In this document: positions 51,414 to 60,216 of the stretch, in pieces
How the letters are laid out: each line of letters opens with the position of its first letter
Position numbering within the stretch: the first letter of the stretch is position 1
DNA from: JBFHRE01 sp041746105
GTDB taxonomy: Bacteria > Actinomycetota > Acidimicrobiia > Spongiisociales > ZC4RG35
DNA: 64,000 bases
Assembly (NCBI GenBank): GCA_041746105.1
Contig: JBGTHP010000025.1
Span: 62,001 to 126,000 of the forward strand
Reading direction: 5' to 3'
The notes under the pieces: generated by a model
Seen by the model: the letters and a program-made list of their open reading frames with translations, nothing else
What the model was told of the DNA's origin: nothing
The model's database searches: none
Program-made: the position numbers and the translations under genes

Positions 51414-51682
51414 GCGCGGTGCGCGCCCTTGTCTCTGGCCGGGTGCAGGGCGTCTACTACCGCCAGTCGACGAGACAAGCGGCACGAAGGCTGGGGCTTC
51501 TCGGCTGGGTACGAAACCTTCCCGACGGACGAGTCGAGGTATTCGCTCAGGGCGACGCCCGCGACGTCGAGCGCCTGGTCGACTGGTTGTGGGCGGGGCC
51601 GCCGGGTGCATCGGTACTCGGGGTCGAGTCGCACGACTCGGCACTGGATCCGAATCTGCAGGATTTCCTCGTCGTGCAATGA
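51401..51682 (+). CDS. acyP: Acylphosphatase
   Basis: A 93-residue acylphosphatase, hydrolysing carboxyl-phosphate bonds. The active-site Arg21 (GRVQGVYYRQ) and Asn39 (GWVRNLPDG) are both present, as is GRVEVFAQGD. It starts at ATG 51401 inside the last codons of mutM. The mutM-acyP-smc order is conserved in actinobacteria. Confidence 0.92.
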   Translation: MSDLSAVRALVSGRVQGVYYRQSTRQAARRLGLLGWVRNLPDGRVEVFAQGDARDVERLVDWLWAGPPGASVLGVESHDSALDPNLQDFLVVQ

Positions 51683-51722
51683 GCTCGCTACCTAAGTCAC
51701 ATTCGTGTAATTTTGATTTCGC

Positions 51723-54700
51723 ATGTACCTGAAGTCCCTCAAACTGGTTGGGTTCAAGTCGTTCGCCGATCGGACCCGCTTGGAGTTGAGGCCCGGTGTC
51801 ACCGTGGTGGTCGGGCCGAATGGTTCCGGCAAGTCGAACATCGTCGACGCAGTTGCCTGGGTGATGGGTACCCAGTCGCCCAAGTCCCTGCGTACCGACA
51901 AGATGGATGACGTGATCTTTGCCGGCACCGCCACTCGACCCGGTTTGGGCAGAGCAGAGGTCACGCTGATTCTCGACAATGCCTCAGGGATGCTTGCGAT
52001 CGACCTGGCCGAGGTGGCGATCACACGAAGGCTCTACCGCGACGGATCCAGCGATTACGAGATCAATGGAGTTTCCTGCCGGCTATTGGACATTCAGGAA
52101 CTGTTGTCCGATTCACATGTCGGAAGACACCAACACGTGATCATCGGTCAGGGCCAGATCGATTCGGTACTCAACGCCGGGCCTGACGACCATCGCGCCG
52201 TGATCGAGGAGGCCGCCGGGATTCTCAAGCATCGCATCCGCAAGGACAAGGCGATCCGGCGCCTAGAACGTACCGACGCAGACGTATTGCGTTTGCGCGA
52301 CCTGCTCGGCGAGATCCAGCGCCAGATTCGTCCGCTCAAGCGGCAGGCCGACGCCGCTCAGCGACATCTAGAGATCGCCGCCGAGGCGCGCCGTCTCCGT
52401 CTGTTCCTAGCCGGTGAGACGCTCCGTTCGTACAGGAAGCGATTGGACCAGATCCGACACCAAGAGGCCACGCTGGAAAAAACCATTCGCGACGGCGATT
52501 CCGCCGGAGAGCGCGTGGGAGCGCGGATCGCCGAACTGCGGTCCGCAGCCGGCGAGGTCGGGGAGGCGCTCGACCGCGATACCTCGGCAGCCGCCAAGCT
52601 CGAGACAACCATCGAGCGACTGCGGCGGATCGCACAAGTTTCGTCCGAGCGTCACCGGGCTGCAACTGCGCGCCGGCATGGGGCCGCCGACCGCCGCCGT
52701 GACCTTTCCAACGAGTTGGCGGAACTGGTGGGCCTTGCGCAGAACGAGCGATCGTTGCTGACCGATGTGGAGCGGCGTGTGGAGGACACGGAGCGCCGTT
52801 TCCGCCAGGCCGAGGACGAGGAGCGGTCTCTGGCCGACCAAGAGGGCATGACCATCGAAGGCGCCATCGCCGTTGCCCGCGGCGATCTAAGAGCACTCGA
52901 CGCGGCCGACGAACGTGACGAGAGGGAAATGAGCGCGCTGACGCGCCGATACGAAGCGCTGCAGGCCCAGGTCGAAAACGAGAGCGCCCAGGCCAAACTG
53001 TTCAACACCGAGATCCAAGCCATCGATGCCAGAGTCGGTGAAACCCAAGTCGCTTACACGAGGGCAGAATCAGACCGTCGTGCCCGCCAGAACGAGTGGG
53101 AGCAGGCGGAGGCCGATCACCGCGAAGCCGAGATCGCCCAGGCGGCGGCGAGGGGACGCTGCGCGGCCCTCGAGCATGCCGCGGCCGGGATGGCCGACCC
53201 AGAAGCTCGCCGTATTGCCGAAGGAACTCGGGGCGCGATCGACTCGGTCAGCCGCCGTCTCGACGTGCCGGCCGATCTGGCGAGCGCAGTGGACGGGGCC
53301 CTCGGTCAGTGGGCCGATGCTGTTGTCTTTGAAGGCGAGGCGTCGGCAAGGGAGGCAGTGGCGGCGTTGAAGGGTGCTGGACGCGGCGGGTTGTCCGTGC
53401 TCCATCACAACGGTCGGATCCAAAACGGTTTGGCGACTTCAATTGCTGCGAAGTGGGGTCTGGAAACGCTGACCGACCGTCTGGGACCGGATTCCGATCC
53501 GGATCTGGCGCTGCAGCTGCTTGGAGACGTCGTGCTCGTAGAAGGATGGGCGGCCGGATGGTCGGTGGTGGCGGCAGAACCCTCCATCAGAGCCGTCACG
53601 CCAGAGGGCGACCTCATCACTACGACAGGAGTGAGGGTCGCTTCGCCGTCGGGCGCAACACCTGCCGTGCTTGAAGCTGCTCTGGTCGAATTGGAGCAGG
53701 CAGAGAGGCTGGCGGCGAGAACCAATTCTCTGATGGTCTCGGTCAGGCGGTCATTCGAGGACGCCAGAAACGAAGAACGTAAGTCCCTCGAGGTGCTGGA
53801 GGGCCTCGAAGCCAAGCTCGCCGGCACAACCGAGGCTCTCGGTCGGATCACAAGATCGATTGCAACCCTGAAAGAGGATCAAGAGAGGGCTCAGCAGCGG
53901 ATCCGATCTATTTCTGAGGCTCGCTCCGAGCGAAGCGCCCAGCGTGTCGGCTTGACCGAAAGGCTCTCGTCGCTGGAGGGCGAGGAGGCGGAACGGCAAC
54001 GGGCATGGGAGGCACTCTCAGAACAGAGGCGCCTTGCCGGCGAGCGCCGTGAAACGGGCAGAGCAGCATGGCAAGAAGCGGTGGCCGCCCAGCGCGGTCT
54101 CATCGAGCGGCTGTCGATGTTGGACAACCGCATCCTCGAGATCGAAAAATCCCTCAACGCAGAGACCGGCGCGGAAGTCGACGACGATCAGCTCCACCGG
54201 CTGCTGACCATCGCGGAGCAAGCCCGTCAAGCGCTGGAAGCTTGCAAGACACACCTCGAGCTCCTCAGGGAGCGGCAGGCACAGCTCCGATCGGAGGCAG
54301 GCGCCGCCGGCAAAGAATTGACTTCACTCCAGTTGGAGGCCGACCGGTTTAGAACGAACGTCGCGGAGGCGAGGCAGATGCTCAACGCCAACGCCGTGGA
54401 ATCGACAGAGCTTCGAGTGAGGACGGAAGGTCTCTGTGAGTCGTTGCGGCGCGACCTCGATGTCGACGAGGCTGAGGCGCTCGCCGCCACCCGCCCTGAC
54501 CATATTGACGACCTCGAGTCGTTGCTCGCCTCGCGCGAGGCGGAACTCAGGCGGATGGGGCCGGTCAACCCCCTGGCAGCCAGCGAATACGCCGAGTTGG
54601 AGTCGAGACGGCTCTTTTTGGCCGGCCAGTTGGACGATCTCGAAGGCTCTCGCGACGAGCTACGCAAGGTGATAACGGCGCTCGACGGAGAAATCGAGGC

Positions 54701-55181
54701 CCAGTTCAGTGCGGCCTATCAAGAAATCGCCCAAGCGTTCTCAGAGCACTTCACCGTTCTGTTCCCAGGAGGAGCTGGTCGCCTCCGTTTGACCGAGCCA
54801 GACAACTCGCTCACGACCGGCGTGGAGATCGAGGCACAACCTCTTGGAAAGAAAGTTGCCAAAATGAGCCTGCTCTCTGGTGGAGAGCGTTCACTGGCCG
54901 CCCTGGCTTTTCTTTTTGCAGTCTTCAAGGCCCGGCCGAGCCCCTTCTATATCCTCGACGAGGTCGAGGCTGCCCTCGACGATGCCAACCTTCGACGGTT
55001 CCTGCGGCTGCTCGATCGCTTCAGGGCCGACGCCCAGTTGGTCGTGATCACCCACCAGCAACAGACGATGGAGGCGGCTGATGTCCTCTACGGAGTCACC
55101 ATGGAACCGGGTGGCTCCTCGAAGGTCGTTGCCAAGGCGTTGAGCGAATCGGCAATTCTCGGCACAGCGTTGAATCACTGA
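51723..55181 (+). CDS. smc: Chromosome segregation protein SMC
   Basis: An 1152-residue SMC ATPase that compacts and segregates chromosomes with ScpA/ScpB (not in the window). N-terminal head with Walker A VVGPNGSGKSNIVDAV near residue 32; coiled coils of about 165-500 and 665-1010; hinge near 500-660 (DVPADLASAVDGALGQWADA); C-terminal head with signature LLSGGERSLAALAFLFAVF (about 1049) and Walker B YILDEVEAALDD (about 1075). No Shine-Dalgarno sequence; TAATTT lies nine bases before the ATG. Confidence 0.95.
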   Translation: MYLKSLKLVGFKSFADRTRLELRPGVTVVVGPNGSGKSNIVDAVAWVMGTQSPKSLRTDKMDDVIFAGTATRPGLGRAEVTLILDNASGMLAIDLAEVAITRRLYRDGSSDYEINGVSCRLLDIQELLSDSHVGRHQHVIIGQGQIDSVLNAGPDDHRAVIEEAAGILKHRIRKDKAIRRLERTDADVLRLRDLLGEIQRQIRPLKRQADAAQRHLEIAAEARRLRLFLAGETLRSYRKRLDQIRHQEATLEKTIRDGDSAGERVGARIAELRSAAGEVGEALDRDTSAAAKLETTIERLRRIAQVSSERHRAATARRHGAADRRRDLSNELAELVGLAQNERSLLTDVERRVEDTERRFRQAEDEERSLADQEGMTIEGAIAVARGDLRALDAADERDEREMSALTRRYEALQAQVENESAQAKLFNTEIQAIDARVGETQVAYTRAESDRRARQNEWEQAEADHREAEIAQAAARGRCAALEHAAAGMADPEARRIAEGTRGAIDSVSRRLDVPADLASAVDGALGQWADAVVFEGEASAREAVAALKGAGRGGLSVLHHNGRIQNGLATSIAAKWGLETLTDRLGPDSDPDLALQLLGDVVLVEGWAAGWSVVAAEPSIRAVTPEGDLITTTGVRVASPSGATPAVLEAALVELEQAERLAARTNSLMVSVRRSFEDARNEERKSLEVLEGLEAKLAGTTEALGRITRSIATLKEDQERAQQRIRSISEARSERSAQRVGLTERLSSLEGEEAERQRAWEALSEQRRLAGERRETGRAAWQEAVAAQRGLIERLSMLDNRILEIEKSLNAETGAEVDDDQLHRLLTIAEQARQALEACKTHLELLRERQAQLRSEAGAAGKELTSLQLEADRFRTNVAEARQMLNANAVESTELRVRTEGLCESLRRDLDVDEAEALAATRPDHIDDLESLLASREAELRRMGPVNPLAASEYAELESRRLFLAGQLDDLEGSRDELRKVITALDGEIEAQFSAAYQEIAQAFSEHFTVLFPGGAGRLRLTEPDNSLTTGVEIEAQPLGKKVAKMSLLSGGERSLAALAFLFAVFKARPSPFYILDEVEAALDDANLRRFLRLLDRFRADAQLVVITHQQQTMEAADVLYGVTMEPGGSSKVVAKALSESAILGTALNH

Positions 55182-55189
55182 TCCCCAAC

Positions 55190-55201
55190 TAGCCTGGCGC
55201 A
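55190..55201 (+). promoter_or_regulatory. -10 element of ftsY (leaderless)
   Basis: TAGCCT (55190-55195), six bases, then ATG 55202, in the 20-base gap after smc; it would give ftsY-cdd a transcript of their own. Confidence 0.4.
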
Positions 55202-56206
55202 ATGGACGTTGTCTGGTACTCGCTGGCCGCCGTGCTCCTGTTGGTCGTGGCAGGATTTGTCGTCGCTCGCCGGCGGGTGGGATCGATCGAAGACGAGATT
55301 GCCGCGGCCAGACGCTCTGGGTCGGATCTCGACGCAGGGCTTGCCAAGTCACGGAATGCGCTCGGCGGCGCGCTGCGGGCGGTATGGAGCCGGTCGAGTC
55401 TCGACGAAGCTTTCTACGAGGGCCTCGAGGATGTGTTGGTCGGTGTTGACGTTGGGCACGAATCGGCAAAAGTCATGGTCGATGCGGTGCGTAAGTCTTC
55501 ACCTGCGGACGCCGACGCGGCTCGATCCGAACTAAAGCGCCAACTCGATCTGATCATGGAGGGCCGCGAACGGGAGTTGCGCCTGGACGGTCGCCCGGCG
55601 GTGGTACTCGTGGTTGGCGTGAATGGGACCGGCAAAACCACCTCCATCGCCAAACTGGCCAGAAAACTCACCGATGACGGGCGCTCGGTCCTGTTGGGGG
55701 CGGCAGACACGTTCAGGGCGGCAGCAGACACCCAGTTGAGGGTTTGGGCCGACCGCATCGGGGTTGATGTCGTCGGCGGCCAGACCGGAGCCGATCCGGC
55801 GGCCGTGGCTTTCGATGCCTACAAGGCAGCTCAGAGCAGGGATCGGGACGTGGTCATCATCGATACCGCCGGGAGACTTCATTCAAAGCAAAACTTGATG
55901 TCCGAACTCGCCAAGATTCGCAAGGTGATAGAGCGAGAGGCCGGCACGATCGGCGAGGTGTTACTGGTCATCGATGCCACCGCCGGCCAGAACGCCATCA
56001 ATCAAGCGAGACAGTTCACCGATGTAGCCGGTGTCACGGGAATCATTCTCACCAAGATCGATGGCACCGCAAAAGGAGGCGTTGTGGTGGCGATCGAGCG
56101 TGAACTCGGGGTCCCGGTCAAGCTCATCGGTGTCGGTGAAACGGTAGAAGACCTGGTTGCTTTCTCCCCCGAACACTTCGTTTCGTCGTTGATTGGAGAT
56201 TCATGA
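55202..56206 (+). CDS. ftsY: Signal recognition particle receptor FtsY
   Basis: A 334-residue SRP receptor GTPase. An N-terminal membrane anchor (about 4-22, followed by ARRRVG) replaces the acidic A domain of enterics, as in other actinobacteria. N domain about 45-115, then G domain with GVNGTGKTTSIAKLA, DTFRAAADTQL, IIDTAGRLHSKQNLM, TKIDGTAKGG and GVGETVEDLVAF. The cdd start overlaps its stop. Confidence 0.95.
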   Translation: MDVVWYSLAAVLLLVVAGFVVARRRVGSIEDEIAAARRSGSDLDAGLAKSRNALGGALRAVWSRSSLDEAFYEGLEDVLVGVDVGHESAKVMVDAVRKSSPADADAARSELKRQLDLIMEGRERELRLDGRPAVVLVVGVNGTGKTTSIAKLARKLTDDGRSVLLGAADTFRAAADTQLRVWADRIGVDVVGGQTGADPAAVAFDAYKAAQSRDRDVVIIDTAGRLHSKQNLMSELAKIRKVIEREAGTIGEVLLVIDATAGQNAINQARQFTDVAGVTGIILTKIDGTAKGGVVVAIERELGVPVKLIGVGETVEDLVAFSPEHFVSSLIGDS

Positions 56207-56589
56207 GTCCAGAAGAGGCAATGGCACAGGCCAAGTTGGCGGCACTCGGTTCCCACTCGCCCTATTCCAAATTTCGGGTGGGGGCGGTGGTCATAGCCGA
56301 GGATGGGACGACGTTCTCGTCGGCAAACGTCGAGAACGCCTCGTACCCGGTCAGCCAATGTGCAGAAGCGAACGCCATCAATTACGCGGTGAGCCAGGGC
56401 TCACGCAAATTCACCCTGGTCGCGGTGGCGTGCATCGACGCCAAGAACGTGGACGGTGCCTACCCGTGCGGTCGGTGCCGCCAGATCATGAGCGAATTCG
56501 ACGTGGAAACGGTGCTGGTGTCGGCTGCCGATGGGCCTGTCAGAATTCACACGCTCGACGATCTTCTGCCGTTCCGCTTTACCTTATGA
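56203..56589 (+). CDS. cdd: Cytidine deaminase
   Basis: A 128-residue tetramer-type cytidine deaminase (pyrimidine salvage). Zinc ligands Cys53 (in QCAEANAI, with catalytic Glu55), Cys89 and Cys92 (PCGRCRQ) are intact; YSKFRVGAVV and NVENASYP bind the nucleoside. ATGA overlap with ftsY. The other nucleoside-catabolism genes, deoA and deoB, lie 5 kb away on the opposite strand. Confidence 0.94.
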   Translation: MSPEEAMAQAKLAALGSHSPYSKFRVGAVVIAEDGTTFSSANVENASYPVSQCAEANAINYAVSQGSRKFTLVAVACIDAKNVDGAYPCGRCRQIMSEFDVETVLVSAADGPVRIHTLDDLLPFRFTL

Positions 56590-56590
56590 C

Positions 56591-56995
56591 TCAGCGCAGT
56601 TCTCGACGCAGGACAAACTTCAAGCCAGACCACACCGCGTCGATCGCGCACACCTTGATGTCTACCCAGCCGGTCGGAAGAAACAGATCCCTCAGTCGAT
56701 CTTCGGTGATATCGGTGGGGACCTTTGAGGCCTTCTTCGGCCATGCAACCCAGATCGCCCCCGCCGGTCCCACCAGTGACCGGGCGGTGTCGAAGCTCTT
56801 GACCAAAGCGGCGCCGATTGTGTCAAAACAGATTGCGAGGTCGAGTGGTCCGTCTAGTTGGCGCAGCTCGACACCGGCAGGCAGAGGATCGAGCAGTCCG
56901 GGAAAACTGTCCGGCATGTTGGCGACACCGACGCTCATCCCGGCTTCTATCCCTAGCTTCTTTTGCAGTGGTGTGCCCGAGTAGCCAGTGCTCAA
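56591..56995 (-). CDS. DUF3052 family protein
   Basis: A 134-residue protein of the actinobacterial DUF3052 family: GYSGTPLQKKLGIEAGMSVG near the start and IWVAWPKKASKVPTDITEDR in the middle. Function unknown. The start is TTG 56995, overlapping the FAD-oxidoreductase stop (TTGA). Its 3' end meets cdd with one base between. Confidence 0.85.
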   Translation of the reverse strand: MSTGYSGTPLQKKLGIEAGMSVGVANMPDSFPGLLDPLPAGVELRQLDGPLDLAICFDTIGAALVKSFDTARSLVGPAGAIWVAWPKKASKVPTDITEDRLRDLFLPTGWVDIKVCAIDAVWSGLKFVLRRELR

Positions 56996-58368
56996 AGTTG
57001 ACCTTGACCCCCGGTCTCGGTGATTGATTCCAGATAGTTGGCGTCGTCGAAACGGTCGAGGGTGAATGCTGACGCGTAGTCGGGAAGCGCGCTTCCCAGG
57101 ACGTGCCCGGCAAGGAGTTCGCCGGCGGCGCAGGCGGCCATCACCCCGAATCCCGAAAGCGCCCCGACGACATACACACCAGGCGTGGATGCCGGCCCTA
57201 CCACAGGCCGGTTGTCTGGTGTTTTGGTGTAGTACCCGCCGTCTATGCGATTGAACGGAATCCGGTCGCGGTACTCGTCCATGGCAGGCAACATCCGGGC
57301 CAAGCCCCGAATCACGATCTCCGGGTAGAGCTCATCTCGAGGGAGGGGCCACGTCGGGGTGATCACCGTCTTGTGGTACTCCCAGAGCGCAACCACCCAA
57401 TTGGAGTCGGGACCGCCCTCTGGCCGCGCGTGGCAATAACGAGGGAGTTCCGCCGCCAAGTCCTTTCGTCCGAATTCGAGTAGGCCGACGCGTTCCTCTT
57501 CGCTCCAGTCCAGTGTCTGGTGATCGTTCCAGATCAACATCGGTGAATCGCGGGGAATGGCGCCGGCGAAGTCTTTGAACGAGACCTTCAGATGAAGCTC
57601 TGAACGGACCGGGATCGCCTCGCCAACCAAATCCATGGTCTCCGAGATCATGGGGCCGGTGCACTGCACGACAACTTGCGATTTCAGCACAGTCCCGTCT
57701 GCGAGAACAACACCCGCTATGCGCCCGCCCGCCGACCGGACCTCGACGGCCGCCGATTGGATGAATCTGGTCCCGCTACGCCGGGACTCGCCCAGCATCC
57801 AAGTGCCGAGTTGATGGGCGGAAAACCATCCAGCCCTCCGGATATGCATGGCCCCAACTGTCGTATGGCCGAGAGCAGGGAAATGTCTCCTCACCCCCGG
57901 GCCGTCGAGCAGGTCGGCTCCGGTCATGTCCGGATCCCATGAATTTGGCGTGGCCGGCCGGTAGGAGTCCGAGAGCCCGGTATGAGTCCGGACTTCTCCT
58001 GCTCCGAGTCGAGAAATCGATCGGGCTTCCCGCTCTAGTTCGGCAAACGTGGTCTGATCGGCGGTTGCGTAGAGGTAGCCACGCCGATTCAGATGAAAGG
58101 CGTCGCCGCTTTCCGCCGAGTATCCATCGAGAAGGTCGATCGAGCGATCCATCAGCCGTACCATCTGGTTGCCAGGCCCCGGCCACCAGTTGCGGTAACA
58201 CTCCGTTGACTTGTCCGACGTGAGACTCAACGGCGCACGTGGGTCGACCACGGCCACCTTGTGCATGCCGCCCCGGCTCAGATGGAATGCCGCCGAAATC
58301 CCTGCCAATCCGGCGCCGATGATGACAGCGTCGAACCGCTCACCGTCCTCGGTGTCAACTCCGCTCAT
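56992..58368 (-). CDS. FAD-dependent oxidoreductase (DAO/sarcosine-oxidase-like)
   Basis: A 458-residue DAO-superfamily flavoenzyme: dinucleotide motif IIGAGLAG (GxGxxG at 18-23), STECYRNWWPGPGNQMVRLM near the flavin, and the C-terminal FAD-binding GVYVVGALSGFGVMAACAAG. Such enzymes oxidise secondary or tertiary amines or amino acids such as sarcosine and dimethylglycine. Sitting directly after etfB-etfA, it probably passes electrons to ETF rather than to oxygen. Substrate not determinable. Confidence 0.85.
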   Translation of the reverse strand: MSGVDTEDGERFDAVIIGAGLAGISAAFHLSRGGMHKVAVVDPRAPLSLTSDKSTECYRNWWPGPGNQMVRLMDRSIDLLDGYSAESGDAFHLNRRGYLYATADQTTFAELEREARSISRLGAGEVRTHTGLSDSYRPATPNSWDPDMTGADLLDGPGVRRHFPALGHTTVGAMHIRRAGWFSAHQLGTWMLGESRRSGTRFIQSAAVEVRSAGGRIAGVVLADGTVLKSQVVVQCTGPMISETMDLVGEAIPVRSELHLKVSFKDFAGAIPRDSPMLIWNDHQTLDWSEEERVGLLEFGRKDLAAELPRYCHARPEGGPDSNWVVALWEYHKTVITPTWPLPRDELYPEIVIRGLARMLPAMDEYRDRIPFNRIDGGYYTKTPDNRPVVGPASTPGVYVVGALSGFGVMAACAAGELLAGHVLGSALPDYASAFTLDRFDDANYLESITETGGQGQL

Positions 58369-58387
58369 GAGGCCAGGTCGGGTTCGA

Positions 58388-59335
58388 TCACCGGTTCCGA
58401 AGTGCCTCTATCAGCTTCGGGAGGACATTGTGGACGTCGCCAACCACACCAAGATCGGCGACACCGAAGATCGGGGCATCCGGGTCCTTGTTGATGGCAA
58501 TGATGGTCTTGGAGTCCTTCATCCCAACCAAATGCTGCATCGCACCAGAAACGCCACATGCGATGTAGACATCTGGCTTGACCGTCTTGCCGGTCTGGCC
58601 GACCTGCTTGGCATAAGGAACCCACCCGGCATCAACGATCGCCCTGGTGGCGCCGGTGGCGGCTTTGAGCGGTTTGGCGAGTTCTTCGATCAGCTCGTAT
58701 TTGTCGGCAGAACCGAGACCGCGTCCCCCAGAGATGATCACGGCCGCCTCCTCCAGCTGAGGCCCCTTCTTCTCCTCGACACTGGAGCCGGTCACCGTCG
58801 CCGTACTCCGGCCCACCTCGGGGAGCGGGACCTCGGTGACCACGGGTGTTGAACCGCCCGTCGTCTCGGGAGTGAACGATTTCGGCCGAACGATTATCAG
58901 ATGGGGCTTGGCACCGGTCAGGGCGGCGGAAACCAACGTTGTACCGCCGAAAATCTCATGGCTGGCGGTGGTTGCTCCGTTGAGCGACACGTCGACCGCG
59001 TTGGAGAGAACCGATCTCCCGAGTCGGGCCGCCAGGCGTCCCGCGACGTCACGGTCGTCGTAGGCCTGTCCGAACAAGATGAGGTCGGGCTGCTCCCCGG
59101 CCACGAGGTCTGCCATGGCGTGCGAGACGGGCCCTGAAACGAGTGCGTCGTTCGGATTGAGATGTTTGATTTGGGCAACTCCATGGTCGCCGAGAATTGC
59201 GAATGCCTCAGCGGAACCCGGTCCGACATAGATTGCCGTGACATCCCCGAGTTGGCGCGCCTTGGTAACCAGCTCGAGACTCAGCGTTGTGGGCCGGCCG
59301 CTTGCCTCTTGAACAAAAACCCAGATATTTGGCAT
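58388..59335 (-). CDS. etfA: Electron transfer flavoprotein alpha subunit
   Basis: A 315-residue ETF alpha chain. The C-terminal FAD domain has ISGGRGLGSADKYELIEELA, VDAGWVPYAKQVGQTGKTV and ACGVSGAMQHLVGMK, ending with INKDPDAPIFGVADLGVVGD. It carries electrons from flavin dehydrogenases to ETF-quinone oxidoreductase. The ATG shares one base with the etfB stop. Confidence 0.95.
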   Translation of the reverse strand: MPNIWVFVQEASGRPTTLSLELVTKARQLGDVTAIYVGPGSAEAFAILGDHGVAQIKHLNPNDALVSGPVSHAMADLVAGEQPDLILFGQAYDDRDVAGRLAARLGRSVLSNAVDVSLNGATTASHEIFGGTTLVSAALTGAKPHLIIVRPKSFTPETTGGSTPVVTEVPLPEVGRSTATVTGSSVEEKKGPQLEEAAVIISGGRGLGSADKYELIEELAKPLKAATGATRAIVDAGWVPYAKQVGQTGKTVKPDVYIACGVSGAMQHLVGMKDSKTIIAINKDPDAPIFGVADLGVVGDVHNVLPKLIEALRNR

Positions 59336-60093
59336 CAGATCACCTTCATCGATTCGAGGAGAGCAATTATTTCGAGGTGCGCTTCGCCCTCGTCTTCTAT
59401 CTTGCGCCCAGCCTCTCGTTCTGGGGCCCGCGTGATGTCGATGACCTTCTGCTCGACGGTCGTGTCGAAACCGAGGTCGTTCACAGATAACGTTTCGATC
59501 GGTTTCTTCTTGGCGTCCATGATGCCTTTGAAGGTCGGATACCGGGGCTCGACCACTCCGGCGGTGACCGTGATCAAGGCAGGCAGCTCTGCGGTGACCG
59601 AATCGAAACCGACTCCTGTCTGGCGATTGATCGAGATCGAACTGCCTGAGATGTCGACCTTTGTGGCGTATGTAAGAGCCGGAAGGTCCAGCAGTTCTGC
59701 CACCATTTGTGGCACAACGCCGGAGTACCCGTCAGTGCTCTCGGTCCCGGCGATGACAAGGTCGAAGGTCGTTCGGCTTATCGCAGCGGCCAACGCTCTC
59801 GCCGTGGTTAGGGCATCAGAACCTTTGAGTTCTGAGTCATCTACCAATACGGCGCCGTCACACCCCATGGCCAAGGCCTGGCGGATGCCCTGCATCGAGC
59901 CGGCCGGACCCATGCTGACGAGCATCACCGTCCCACCGCTGACTTGAGCGAGTTGCAGGCCCATCTCGACCCCATACCGGTCGGTGTCATCGAGCACTTG
60001 TTCGGTTGGGCGCACCAGCCAATGGCTGTCGGGCTCGAGTTGATACGGACTTGCCGGTTCGGGGATCTGCTTGACGCAGACGATCACGTTCAT
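59335..60093 (-). CDS. etfB: Electron transfer flavoprotein beta subunit
   Basis: A 252-residue ETF beta chain beginning MNVIVCVKQIPEPASPYQLE; AMGCDGAVLVDDSELKGSDA and VIAGTESTDGYSGVVPQM bind AMP and contact the alpha chain, and TVEQKVIDI is near the end. ATG 60093 is preceded by AAAGGAG at eight bases. It is the first gene of the etfB-etfA-FAD-DUF3052 operon. Confidence 0.95.
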   Translation of the reverse strand: MNVIVCVKQIPEPASPYQLEPDSHWLVRPTEQVLDDTDRYGVEMGLQLAQVSGGTVMLVSMGPAGSMQGIRQALAMGCDGAVLVDDSELKGSDALTTARALAAAISRTTFDLVIAGTESTDGYSGVVPQMVAELLDLPALTYATKVDISGSSISINRQTGVGFDSVTAELPALITVTAGVVEPRYPTFKGIMDAKKKPIETLSVNDLGFDTTVEQKVIDITRAPEREAGRKIEDEGEAHLEIIALLESMKVI

Positions 60094-60216
60094 TTGGAAG
60101 ACTCCTTTTGCGCTGATCGGGCGGTACCTTACCGGTCGAAAATGGTGCATCCATCCGTCGGTTACCTTTGATCGGCGACTATGGCGCCTACCCTTTGACC
60201 CGATATCGATGCGTAC

